Shown here one piece after another: positions 42,801 to 51,451 of a DNA stretch of 64,000 nt. Both the position numbers and the translations under genes were made by a program. The stretch comes from Cercophora sp. LCS_1. Its lineage: Eukaryota > Ascomycota > Sordariomycetes > Sordariales > Lasiosphaeriaceae. A model generated the notes under the pieces. That model did not search any database, was not told the DNA's origin, and saw only the letters and a program-made list of their open reading frames with translations. The DNA lies in assembly GCA_036250225.1 (NCBI GenBank), contig JAPZLL010000008.1:1054001-1118000 (forward strand), read 5' to 3'. How positions within the stretch are numbered: the first letter of the stretch is position 1; every line of letters begins with the position of its first letter.

Positions 42801-44279
42801 CCCAACTATGGCAGACTTAACAGCATCCCAACGGTTGGTGATATGCCGTCAGGTCCACCTTCAGGCCCAAGAGGAAGGGGAAGGAATACCGCGAATACCG
42901 CGCGCATGGGTCCTGGCAACAACCATCCAGCACCACCCGACAATCGTTTCGGCAGACCGGAGCCAATTCGCCCTCCGTCTCCTGAACGCCACCCTCCTAC
43001 GGGACCTTCCTCCTCGCGACAGCGTCGTGGACAGTACGATGGCAATAACAGTGCCTTGAACTCTCCCACCTCAGCAGGCCCGTCGCCTGCAGCCGCAACT
43101 CACCCGGATGGATTGAGGTCCATCAATCCACCGACCGCCCCCGCGATCCACTCAGAGCGACTCAGCCAGATTGGGTCCAACCCGTCGCCTGGGCCGCCAT
43201 TGAACACCCCCAATCGGCCCTCGGCATCTCACTCCAACTCGGTGTCCCGCCCGTCGCCGCTCAACTCGGAGTTCTCAACGCCGACCGGACCAGCGGCGTC
43301 CAACGATCGCACGAGGCCCAGACAAAACAGACAGCTACAGGGCATACAAAGCACACTCGAGAAGGCGTCAGTCGACAACAGTCGTGGCCCAGGCAGCTTC
43401 CGCATGGGTCGTCCTCGCCAGAATCTTGCAGGGTCGGACGCGCAAATATTAGCTGGAGCGTCCCCCGCCACGACTCCGGTGCAAGAACGACACGACCCCA
43501 TGCGGCCAATGCATGATCGCCCCGAGCCGATCCGGGAGTCGGTACGCCAGGACCCCATCAATGACCGCCCACCGCGAGGGCCCGAGCCCATTCAGGTGGT
43601 CAGCGACAGCAGAGATGGCCGCGCGAGTCGTAACGGCGATGACCAGGGATCGGGCCGAGACCACGAGCGCAGTAGCCGTCGAGACCATCAACGGTCGGAT
43701 CGCAGCAACAGAACGTCACGACGGAATAGCCGTGAGCGCACACCTGACAGGGAGCGTGAGGGTAAAGAGCCCCGGGACTATCGTGAGCGGAGAGCGGATC
43801 CATCTGGGGGCGCTCCCAGCAACAGCAGAGAGGGGGAGCGAGACATGGCAGGGTCCCGTCGCTCAATGCGGGACTCTACCGGAGGTCGAGACTCCCTTCC
43901 CGGCTCCAGAGACATGGGGCCCCCTCGCGATTCTGGCCATCGGGGTCACAGATCCGACGGCCCACCCAGCTCGCGAACTGATGTGATGCCGAGCGGCCGG
44001 GGTGACGGGCATGGAGGACGTGGTGATGGCACGGGAGGACGTGGTGATGGCATGGGAGGACGCGGTGATGGCATGGGAGGACGTAGTGCGGAGGATTATG
44101 GGAATGGAGGCAGGAGTGGTTCCTCGCGTGGAAGCGGAGCCCCGAGGGATTCGAGATCGAGGCCCGGCGACGACCGCGGCGATCCGCGTCACGGCGGCGA
44201 CGACAGGGCTAGGAAGCGAAGGAGTGATGGGGTGATGGACCCTACCAACAGTCATCAGGACAAGCGACCACGGCGTTAG
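36813..44279 (+). CDS. THO2: THO complex subunit 2 (Tho2/THOC2)
   Basis: A single uninterrupted frame of 2488 residues for the scaffold of the nuclear THO/TREX complex, which couples transcription to mRNA packaging and export. The N-terminus is R/P/G-rich (about 1-110). The conserved helical body runs from about 110 to 1530: early GYLYAIVTNDRIEKWAQGAR, then RILHHSLESVW, PYLDKSD-like PDKSDLSEGGAPYRFYWDEW, EHNSSMVENVWSLL, SPGVLCRVALQQIESYTNLI, LPNQSWRYLSPLCYVFFWSL and KLMSFYNRLFNQNRLRTIIF. The last 900 residues are disordered and rich in R, D, P, S and G, with RDAP repeats, a duplicated 29-residue block and a GRGDGxG array, all suited to RNA binding. A continuous 7.5 kb frame without introns is noteworthy but credible. 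The start ATG follows TTGCACC and gives MPPKRKRPERP, a likely nuclear signal. Confidence 0.93.
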   Translation: MPPKRKRPERPSESGPSRPSPHRPGDTSLGQHDRGYDGGRGGRGGRGQRRPDRRDSNQSFHNGPPPSNAPSGPISPTVPRPSSSSSSVPLQAMNAQVVPTSAPPAPPSPPLSPIQLGYLYAIVTNDRIEKWAQGARQELIDHGIGSREDEDVMEITTIFEELLHSVAGGRLPGADAGKVVQEILGPDSSETDRTALAFDPHMLFLDTVSAFMDVESSSYRSQLGEFMKASGISPVLMRTVLDPTILQQLDLIRDTFSRMGVRHATNMLYRQANYNLLREETEGFSKLSTELFTTSSTEPPSSEVVQAAFHRVMGLIGTFDLHPGRVLDVILDIFAAVLIKQFRFFVKFLRVSSWWPRNQVKGPPGVFTGGLPVWALPDHFNWFSSEEEEADAASQRLKRDIAFWDRARRIKLDAWFELGGRQLTAADEERFANEDPQAETSIEQEWMRVTKTLPPVGNRDAAQMLGFKLRFYATEARDPEDVLPANLLYLISLLIKVGFVSLTDVWNHVWPDDEEKMNKVKEKIIKEVEEKEKASRPGDTQNALLMAGALPDDTLPPPASSSRRDAAQSKPEAEAKAETTEDKSRLPEPEDQKVHLLRCLLTIGAIPESLFILGCHDWMLEECPELPPLMFRILHHSLESVWQQSRPAARKSADTPGKAMPDLDQSGVPKGSIKLAAPPARRALRWPYPDKSDLSEGGAPYRFYWDEWADNIPVCQSVDDVLTLCDTLVNTVSVHIGKDSLLVGKLAMIGTKSLAEDQSAENKARWLELLKRLLVPCLSLSEHNSSMVENVWSLLKQYPIHVRYNLYAEWYDGAICRIPAIRKAFASTKSQTQAKMKRLSLTNLSEMAKALAKIAYPSPGVLCRVALQQIESYTNLIDAFVKCVEYFTELGYDVLVWSVLSSIGGERSRTQADSVLLTSKWLQALSKFSGKVFQRYPNMDPTPILRYVNDQLFKGNSTDLLILRELIQSMGGVLSDLDFTDAQLRAMTGGPMLRSETLINLGDKRANSAQSAARLITSLVGTKLAGRLLINIAQYRQNAIYKVTDSGAHVKYLSTVLDDTHQILLQYLDLLRSNLDGETFNSLVPDIAHLMKDFGLETGLAFLIGRASLRQDVNVSKSLKDAQYTTQPSKPETDTDGDVSMGLAGDGSDPKAGGSDDKGEPDKALNNRKADPLLDVLQPLMDEIPNVLPNQSWRYLSPLCYVFFWSLQLGDFQFPNDSYAVESQRLLKQAEEVMKDRSDMTRVGMNRKTRKRDQILDRQKLLTAEASREVERFSKTRLQITKHLNSWFPADIAKADATADALLEECILPRLQLSPVDAEYCFKVIKHLHEFSARNFKLMSFYNRLFNQNRLRTIIFTCTVREAENFGRFLKCIFADLSNWHSKESVYEKEALGFKDLQNKKSRQYHGFATSFGEDGKPTEFLEHSGFKGLHFQWHKEINVAFRSCLNSMEWMHIRNAITILKCVVDYYPAITFQGEKFIEQLKAITDREAASKTASDSEPGHRVDLSVAAQTAFSELQKRKKKWVIIQQFRPGPVSSHIAALKAQLTHTMQPDKDEQRPASSTTLRPSAPEFKPSTRKPATAEVEDGEVTKDKVTNGASDPKGQGTSRHSLPTREPTKETTSEATQASTAPSSLAKPPVPKPPVSVSSGPGVRTESGRYSTLPPGGPNLPSRPELPNRPDVAYPGRAVNSERFSQPRHDRREPIPRDAPRDAPRDAPRDSRDYRDPRDARDSRDPRELHTRESRDSLNPRDNSRDYRAPENARPERPRDFPPPDRRQVEPNPRDSGRPDRDWPRNAEPPRWNDHGPPPDRDIRPSRDRPPHGPSRDEPRLPRDHAVATPPPTKNEPPEPPVNPARAALMGHTQDPPRPSSSSRDQGRELINPARAALIGDTRDPPRSSSSSRDQGRDRPPRTDSPRRTEHPPTNQSDSRDDRHPRHRHSDYHGSGREGHGDSQSSQPRQDRNPEREPDRPASFRDSHNGPSSRGADQDQGRLSQQDPNYGRLNSIPTVGDMPSGPPSGPRGRGRNTANTARMGPGNNHPAPPDNRFGRPEPIRPPSPERHPPTGPSSSRQRRGQYDGNNSALNSPTSAGPSPAAATHPDGLRSINPPTAPAIHSERLSQIGSNPSPGPPLNTPNRPSASHSNSVSRPSPLNSEFSTPTGPAASNDRTRPRQNRQLQGIQSTLEKASVDNSRGPGSFRMGRPRQNLAGSDAQILAGASPATTPVQERHDPMRPMHDRPEPIRESVRQDPINDRPPRGPEPIQVVSDSRDGRASRNGDDQGSGRDHERSSRRDHQRSDRSNRTSRRNSRERTPDREREGKEPRDYRERRADPSGGAPSNSREGERDMAGSRRSMRDSTGGRDSLPGSRDMGPPRDSGHRGHRSDGPPSSRTDVMPSGRGDGHGGRGDGTGGRGDGMGGRGDGMGGRSAEDYGNGGRSGSSRGSGAPRDSRSRPGDDRGDPRHGGDDRARKRRSDGVMDPTNSHQDKRPRR
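41929..42024 (+). repeat. RD/AP repeat-coding tract in THO2
   Basis: Encodes RDAPRDAPRDAP followed by RDSRDYRDPRDARDS-type units. The near-identical 12-base DNA units (CGCGATGCGCCA) indicate expansion by slippage. This charged tract belongs to the disordered RNA-binding tail. Confidence 0.7.
42366..42539 (+). repeat. Tandem 87-bp duplication in THO2
   Basis: Two adjoining 29-codon units start at 42366 and 42453, each beginning NPARAAL and ending SSSSRDQGR. The unit length keeps the frame. Synonymous and conservative changes between copies show the duplication is not brand new. Confidence 0.75.
43995..44087 (+). repeat. 21-bp tandem array coding GRGDGxG in THO2
   Basis: Four 21-base units encode GRGDGHG, GRGDGTG, GRGDGMG and GRGDGMG, then a partial unit. 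The last two units differ by only one base. It forms an RGG-like element near the C-terminus and is a candidate polymorphic minisatellite. Confidence 0.8.
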
Positions 44280-45420
44280 TATGACGACGTGAGCCACGAC
44301 GTCGGAGTGACTGATCCGCCATCAAGAAGGATGGCGATACCATCCTAGGGGGCGATGCGAAGATCCTGGCAGGCTTCGCGAAGCAAAAGAAAACAAAGCA
44401 AAAAAAAACATGGCGCAACGTAGTATTATCGATGGTCGACTGCACGTCAGATTGGAAGGCATAGAAGCCGTTTACACCCGGCTGGGAGATACATTCGGTT
44501 ACTGGCCGGTTAAAGTCGTTTGGGACATTCTCCACGCAGCATCGACCGACTCTTTTGTTTTATTATACCACCCTCGCTCATCGGCGGCGTTAATGAATAT
44601 CATTGGGATCTGGAAACTACGGGCGGACACATTGCGAGCACTCGGGGCTTTGACATCAGCCCCATCGAGGCATAAGCGACTATATCTTTAATTCTGGATT
44701 GTGCCATGTGCTTGCCAGCTCGACAACGGTGTGTGGTTCTCCACGATACCTGACAACCGAGCTCGTGTTTAGTTTTTACCACAACACAGCTCTCACAACA
44801 TCCCACCTTCCCAACAACCTCGTCCGACCTAGCCCAACCCAACAACATCACTATCTGATCCGTATTAAAGGAGGGCATTGTGCGATTATGTGTGTATAGT
44901 GTATAGTGTATAGTGTGCATCCCATGTTTATGGTGGTTTTCTTTTCAGCTATTCGTTCCGGCATGACGAGCAAGGCGTTTGGCGTGCTTTTTTCCCCTCC
45001 GGGATAGCGAGAGGGAAAGCATATCTTAGATAGCCTCGTAGACAGAGACACAAAAGGTTGGTACCGGTGGATATTGGCCTTGGTCAGGGTCAGGGCTGGT
45101 AAATAATGGGGTTTTATCGTCGCCACTCATTACTCTTGTGTGCTTGTTCCGTGACTTGTGGTGGTGTGGTTATGTGCGTCATCCGAGACCGTTGTAGTTC
45201 AGGCCTCTTGTAAAAATATGAGACGTGGTTCTCGTGGTTGAAGACATTGGCTCGGCATGTCACTCTGTATAGACACTCAGGGGTGTCACCGTATGCTCAA
45301 AATCGGAGTGGTCTCATTGACTGACTACTAAAACAACGCTACCCGCCGCTACCTATCCAAACGCCACACCGGATATCTTGATCCTAACCCCGTTGTAACC
45401 GTACAAAAGAAACTCATCCA
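44280..45420. other. Convergent intergenic region, THO2 / TMEM184-like
   Basis: 1.14 kb between two stops facing each other. It should hold both 3' UTRs. An open frame at 44410-44691 has no family features and is probably UTR. A small GTGTATA repeat lies near 44890-44915. Confidence 0.45.
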
Positions 45421-47310
45421 TCATACTAGGCTCCTCCCCGGCCCTTGACTCTGTCTTGACTGTCGCTGCTCCATCATCACCTGTCTCCTATCCGGGTGTG
45501 TCGCCACCGTGGCCGTGTACAGCTCCTCCTCCATGGAGATGTATGATGGTCGGCGCTCCGAGTGTCGACCCCCGGTCCATTGGTTGGAGAGGTTTTTGAG
45601 CGATTCTGTGCCCATTGTCGAGACTGAGAGCTGTTGTTGGTGATGAGCGGGTGTCATGCGCGGGGATTGTTGGCCCGGAAAGTATTGGGGCTGCGCGGGC
45701 GCAAGTCGAGGCGACGTTTGGCCGGGGAAGAACTGCTCCGGTCGCGTTTCTTGTCTCGGGTATGCTGGGGATAATGGGGACAGCGGGGTGGTTGTACGTG
45801 GCGTGTAGGGGTTCGGGCTTTGTAGGCCGTTTTGTTGAGCGTGTTGGATCAGGCCGGCGCTTTCGTTGTGTGAGGGGCTGTGGAGGTTGTCATTGTGTTG
45901 GCGGTCGTCGCGTGATGAATAGGGGCTGAGCCCGAGGTTTTGGCGGAACTGGTGGCGGCGGTCGTACCATACGCTTGCGCGGAATTGGTCGGCGATGGGC
46001 AGGTGTTGGGTGCTGCTGGAGCCGGCGGCTTGGGACATGCCCAGATTCTTGGCGTAGGGCGTGTTGACGTTTTCGAAGCCACGGCGTTTGCCCCCGTTTG
46101 AAGAGGAGAAGGAGTTGGCGTAGCTTGAGTCAGAGCGCCGGTATCGTACGCCGCAGAAGAGCCAGCGCATGCCCCGGCCGAAGCCCTTGATGACGTCCCA
46201 GATGAAGACAGCGTCCCAGAGGGCCTTGACGCCGAGGAAGCCGCCCTTCTTTTGCTCGCTGAAGCTGTAGTTGTAGGGACGCCATGGAAAGGCCCAGAGG
46301 TGAAGAAGCGCAAAGCAGGCCATCTCGAAGCAGAGGATCAACGAAGGGATGCCGACTTTGATGTCCGGGTAGGCCAAAACATCGTTGGGGTGGATGATGT
46401 GGAGCGTGCTTGTGCCCACGCTGATGGCTGCTGATTGCCAAAAGGAGAGGAAGATGACCAACTTGATAGCGAGAATCTTAAGGAAGGGTTGGTTCGGCGC
46501 GAGGTACTCGGTGTGTCGGAGCTGTATGTAGAACTGGACGAGGCAGTACATGGCGATAGCCACCGAGATGAAGACGACTCCGACGACCCAAATGTGAGCA
46601 AAGAACGGGCTGTTGGAGCTCTCGCAGTACTTGTCAAAGTACTGTGTGACCACTGCCGTTACCGTTCCTGCCACCCGAATGAAGCAATACTGATAAACGC
46701 CGATCCAGATGATGTTGAACCAGGTGAGTCCGCTCCTCGGGGTCCTCCACGGGCCGCTTTCGCCACAGCAGCACATCCGGAACCAGTTGATGGGCCATAC
46801 CCATGGCTGAATCGGGAGCATATCTCGAAAGTATTCCTTTTGGTCATGAAGATCGGGGCCGATGTAGTGGCACATGAGCGAGAAAAAGGAGGAGATGGCA
46901 AAGGCCTCGTAGCAATCGCTGATCACCTGAAAGTAAATGGCATGCCAGTAGAATCGTATCTGGAGAAAGGAAGATGCTGCATAGATGGGCACCATGAAGA
47001 GAATCCGAATAATACTGCATCCTGTTAGTCACCTTGCCAGACCGCCTTATAGACCAGGGCACAAACTGCTTCTGCTCGTGAGGAACGGTGTAATGCGTCG
47101 CATGCATCATGATGAGAAACAGGCTCAAGAGTACCGCAATGAGCGTACACCCGGCCGCGCTAATGATAGCCAGATCATGGAAGGTGAATCGCCCGGCGAT
47201 GGGAATCTCGGTCGTCGGGAGGACTGCACATGGTCAGCCTTGTGCATGTCCCAGCACCATGGTAACCTACTCCTGAGATCCTCCAGGGTTGTATTGCACT
47301 GGAGACTCAT
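45421..47310 (-). CDS. TMEM184/OST-alpha-like (DUF300) multi-pass membrane protein
   Basis: Exons are 47310-47271, 47223-47067 and 47014-45421, giving 596 residues. The short start MSLQCNTTLEDLR precedes TM1 (FTFHDLAIISAAGCTLIAVL). The family signature HYTVPHEQKHIIRILFMVPI is restored exactly by splicing intron 2 (47066-47015, branch site TGACTAACAG). Further blocks typical of the family are SDCYEAFAISSFFSLMCHYI, CCCGESGPWRTPRSGL and the seven hydrophobic segments ending with the AFPWRPYNY boundary. After about residue 370 the tail is disordered, rich in Q/S/P. Members sit in vacuolar or endomembrane membranes; their biochemical job is poorly defined. The two small 5' exons were placed by splice signals and phase. 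Confidence in the family is high and in function low. Confidence 0.9.
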
Positions 47311-50099
47311 GACGCCTAAATCACCCCTCGGGGCTCACTCCAAGAAGAGTATAACGCAGTAATCGATGGTAGAAAGACTCGCAGTTCGCCACCCTGTTAA
47401 GTCCCTCCAGCCTGCCGTCCGACGCACCAAACTCCCCGCGCAACTCCAGCTGTGTCCTGCCACAGGTCGTCCGAGAATCGAAAAGCGAATGGATAGCCGG
47501 CCTAGGCACAGCCAAAATAGCAGCAGTAAAGAATGGAAGGACGCCTTGCGCAAAAGCCGACGAGAAGAAGAGAAGGGAGGGAGCGACGAGAGTTTGTTCG
47601 AAGAGGGGCAACTCTGTAACACGTCCCAGCCAGATCGTGGGTCGTTGTCGTCGGGTAAGCAGGGGCAGGCGAACGAGGGTCGAACAAGGGTTTGAGAGAC
47701 ATCAAGGTCCCATGTTCACACTCTTCAGGTCGCAGTTGGTCTTGCGAAAAGAAACCAGCAGAGAGACTCTGCATTTGGAGGAAAAAGAGGAACGACGCGA
47801 AAATACACGAACATGCCATCCCATAAAGCACCCCGTGGAATTGCAGGGCATTGCCGGCCCCCGTGGGACCATCACGGGCTGGACCGTTTGCAATGCTTCA
47901 TTGGGCGTGGCCAGAACCGGGTGAGGTGTGTGATGTCGCAGCAATGCGCTGGGATCTGCTGCGCTTGGCGCCTTCCCCACACCCTAATCGACGCCCCCAA
48001 AAGCCAAGTCTTTGAGGCTGAGCCGATGTTGACGACCGATGCTCCAGCCAACCACGATGCAGTGGACAACTCAGCTTCGGCAACGACACCACGATGAAAC
48101 CGCTAGACTGGTCCGATAAAAAAATCCCTAAAAAAAAGATGCAAGGCGCATCCCGTGAATCGTCAACCGACCTGACTCGATGAGTCCGGCGCGATAACCG
48201 GGAGCGGGAAGGGAATCTTCAAGCCGAGCCTGCCGTTTGCTGTCGACGCCCTCCATCGTGACACGGCCATCGCCCTCATATAAATCCAAAAATCCAATAT
48301 TCCCCTTACAAACAGACAGCATATCCAACCCATCCGAAAACTCCATCACCCATTCTCACCGCCCTCAACCAACTCATCAAGCCATCATCTGCACACCCTT
48401 CCGATCTCAACCCCGACCCATTCAATGACAACGGCCCACGTAATAACTCAAGCCACGCACTCACCACCGACCACGTACGCCCTCAAGCCACACACAGCCA
48501 ACGCAGTTCTGTACGCAGTGTGAACCCAAAGTCATCACCAATAACCATCATCGGAAGCCGGAGTCTCGGTCCCAACTCCGCCAAGCACGCCAGGTCCAAA
48601 AATTCATCCCCTGAGCTTCTGAAACCGTCAGCACCCATGCCCACCCCGCCCCTGCTACGACGCCACGAAATTACACCCAAATGCAAACTCCCGTCTCCTT
48701 GGCAATCTTCAAGAGCCTCGCCTCATCACCACAGCACAGCATCAAAAGCAACTCGCAACCCCTTTTACAAGCCGATTTTATTGATGGCTGACTTTTCTTT
48801 TTCTACTTTCGTGCATTCCCATTCACTCATGCCTCATCCAGTTGCTCGCGTCTCACTCCCTCATTGCTCACCCGCACACACGCCCGCCCACCATCACCCA
48901 AACCCCAGCAAAATAATCCCACCTCACATACCTTACACTCACCATCACCACTGAACTCAAGCAAAATGATCCCCTCTCGCAACCGAACAAACTGACCTAG
49001 CCTATTATCCCTGAACTCCAACCCAAGCAACCGATCCCTCGCAACCAAACGAACTGCTGCCATCTTATCCAACCACGAAAACGAAATGACCAATACCACC
49101 CTGCCCGGAGACACGTCCGCCTCCTCCAAATGACCAAATCCATTGACTACCTCACCCCGAAGCCGTTGACGTAGTCACAGCAAGAACACCCGCAATCCAG
49201 AGAATACCGCCCGCAATAACATGACGATCGCCGTTACACCGCAAATTCCCATCCACTTTCTCCATCCCGTGATCCCCCCCACCCCAACTGGAAAATCTGC
49301 ATAATCTTCCCCTAATCAATCCCATCAATCCCATCCCAACCATGGCGGCGCAGCAGCCGATCCTCAACAAACGCATGACGTCTAGATCATCGCCAATCGT
49401 CTCCGTACCTGACGATCACCCATCCACATGCCCAGTTACCCGGTCCGGTCCACGACTGACAATCACCACAGAAGAAACATTGAATGCATGGATTGCTTGT
49501 TCATTCTCTATGCCAACGTCCTAGCCTAGCATAGTTTAGTCTCTTGTTGCCCACCCCCGGCAGTTCCATATACATGCCTCGACATCCCCAGTGTAGTGTC
49601 CTATCATAACCCGTAAAGCGGACGACATGAAGCGAAGCAGAGTGTAGTGTGGCCTCTAGAATAAACCAATCCGAACAAGAGCCCTACTCGTACTCGCCCG
49701 AGAGGTCCGTCGTCAGTCTAAGAACCCGTTTCATAACCCCGCATGGAATATCTAAGCCTGCGTCATAATACCGACGACAGTGGCAAGAAGATTAAGGCAG
49801 AGAACCTCCCCTCAAAGCGCGTGATCAAAACGAGGTGGCCGTCCGCATGCAAGTAAAGCAAATATCAAGCGCTGTTTTCCCCTCCCCAAGTTGCCAAAAA
49901 CCAACCCAGCCGCCCGCGAGCATCGGAAAAGCCCGAGCCCTGTCGACGAGCCCCAAAAAACGCCATGGTATCTCGAAAATGCAATGCAAAGCGAAAGAAG
50001 CTTGCCCAAGATGCTGAGAGAGTGTTCGTGTACGTCATGAATAATCCGGTCCAGTGTCCAAACCTGTCCGCGCCCCGTGGGGCTCCAATTATCCCTCCC
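47311..50099. other. 2.8 kb intergenic region without a recognised gene
   Basis: Both flanking genes are on the minus strand, so this holds the promoter of the TMEM184-like gene and the 3' flank of the WSC gene. The 48.3-49.4 kb part is C- and A-rich on the plus strand. Minus-strand frames at 48827-49129 and 49152-49376 (the latter with a hydrophobic HVIAGGILWIAGVLAV) could be one small spliced gene, joined by a GTGAGG donor near 49155, but no family is recognised. An imperfect tandem duplication lies at 48953-49062. Confidence 0.35.
48953..49062. repeat. Imperfect tandem duplication, about 55 bp unit
   Basis: Two copies share CTGAACTC at their start and a CGCAACC(A/G)AAC(A/G)AACTG block at their end (plus strand, starts near 48953 and 49013). 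The spacer between repeats differs in length by a few bases. Confidence 0.5.
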
Positions 50100-51451
50100 T
50101 CAGTCCACATCTGGGTCAGGATTGACGGCTCGGAGAACCCGTGGCGGCTCTTGGATTCGTCTCGAGTAATCGTGATTGTCCTGGAGCGAGCCGATGCTGT
50201 CGTGGCTCTTGTTTTGGTTGCGCACGTAAATTCCCTTTGCGAATGGGTCTAATCGCGGGTCGACGGGCATCAAGTGGCTGCTCCGTTTTGAGTTTTGGCC
50301 GAGATCCCACACGGGCCCGTTACTGAGTCCGTCCCCGAATCGCGCCTCCGAGACCTCACCGGTCTTTGGTGTGCCAAGAACGCCAGGAGAGCTGCCACGC
50401 CTGCTTGATGTTGAGAATAACCCTTCGCCTTGCTGTTCTCGCCTCTTCCGCTTGAGGCAGTACATGAAGAGGAAGATGGCGCCAACAGCGAAAACACCAA
50501 TGACGCCCACGGCAATTCCGACCGTGGCCCCGGTCGACAAGCCGCCGCTGCTGTTTTGAGATGTGGCCAGCCCAGCGGTACTGCCTCCTGTTGAGGACGG
50601 TGTAGCTGTGACTGTCCTGATAACGCCGCCAACAGTGACGGTATGCACTACCGGAGTCGTAGATGGGGGTTCGTTTGACTATCATCTAGTCAGCACGGCT
50701 CGCCGATAGACTGAGTTGCACGCCAATTTGTCACGGGGAATGGAAAGCAGGCATACAGCAGACGGGGTAACAATATCAAGATCGGCCGAAGTTGGCGCCG
50801 TCACGGAAGGTGACAGCGTCTTGGTACTCCCGACCGTCCTCTGCACAGTCTCAGTCTCCGTAACCATCACAGTAGCCTGGGTACCCATCGAACATATTAA
50901 GCAGGTGTTTCCGAACGCCGCTCATGACAAATGGAAATCGCACCGGGAGGAACATAGGCGGTTTGACGGCACACATAGGGCAGAGGTGAACTTACCACTG
51001 AAGTCGCCCCATTATCAGAGCCTGGGTTTGCTGTGCCCAGCGGATCCGACAATTGCATGTACCCAAAGGTGCCGGACCCTCCGCAATAATCAGACGGGTA
51101 GCCTGGACAAGGACTTTGGCAGTCCTTGAGAGGTTTCTGGTCGTCTTTGCTTGGTACGAGGTTCGAGCACCAACAGCTCTTGTTCTGGACGATGGCCAAT
51201 GGCATCTCCAGGGACGTGCAATTGTTGAAGCAGCGGCCTTGTGATTGGTAGTCGCTGAGGACTGGCAATATCTGTTAGATGATTCGCCATGTTCGCCGAC
51301 GCAAGTACTCACTTGGACTCATGCTGGCCGTGTTGACACTGGCACAGTACTTCACGGGAATTGAGGGCCCGCTTTGGGCGACGACCATGCTGCAAAGCAG
51401 GGCCGCTGCGCCCAAGGTGGCCCACAGTCGGGCGGTTGGTCGAGATGCCAT
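50100..51451 (-). CDS. WSC-domain cell-wall integrity sensor (Wsc1/Slg1-like)
   Basis: A plasma-membrane mechanosensor feeding the Rho1-PKC wall-integrity pathway. Exons are 51451-51313, 51261-50996, 50876-50757 and 50678-50100, giving 367 residues. The N-terminus MASRPTARLW plus GAAALLCSMVVAQ is a signal peptide; an in-frame ATG at 51478 would add nine residues. The WSC domain (about 34-125) has its eight-cysteine pattern: KYCASVNT, GRCFNNCTS, SCWCSN, DCQSPCPGY and DYCGG. A T/S-rich, probably O-mannosylated stalk follows (TETETVQRTVGSTKTLS). A transmembrane helix (about 205-228, VGIAVGVIGVFAVGAIFLFM) precedes KRKRR and a cytoplasmic tail with phosphorylatable serines. All introns have GT-AG ends and conserve phase. 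This is the normal layout and length of fungal Wsc proteins. Confidence 0.93.

Noticed and set aside
44410..44691. Small plus-strand gene after THO2
   Set aside because: It lies in the likely THO2 3' UTR, has no family motif and a weak start context.
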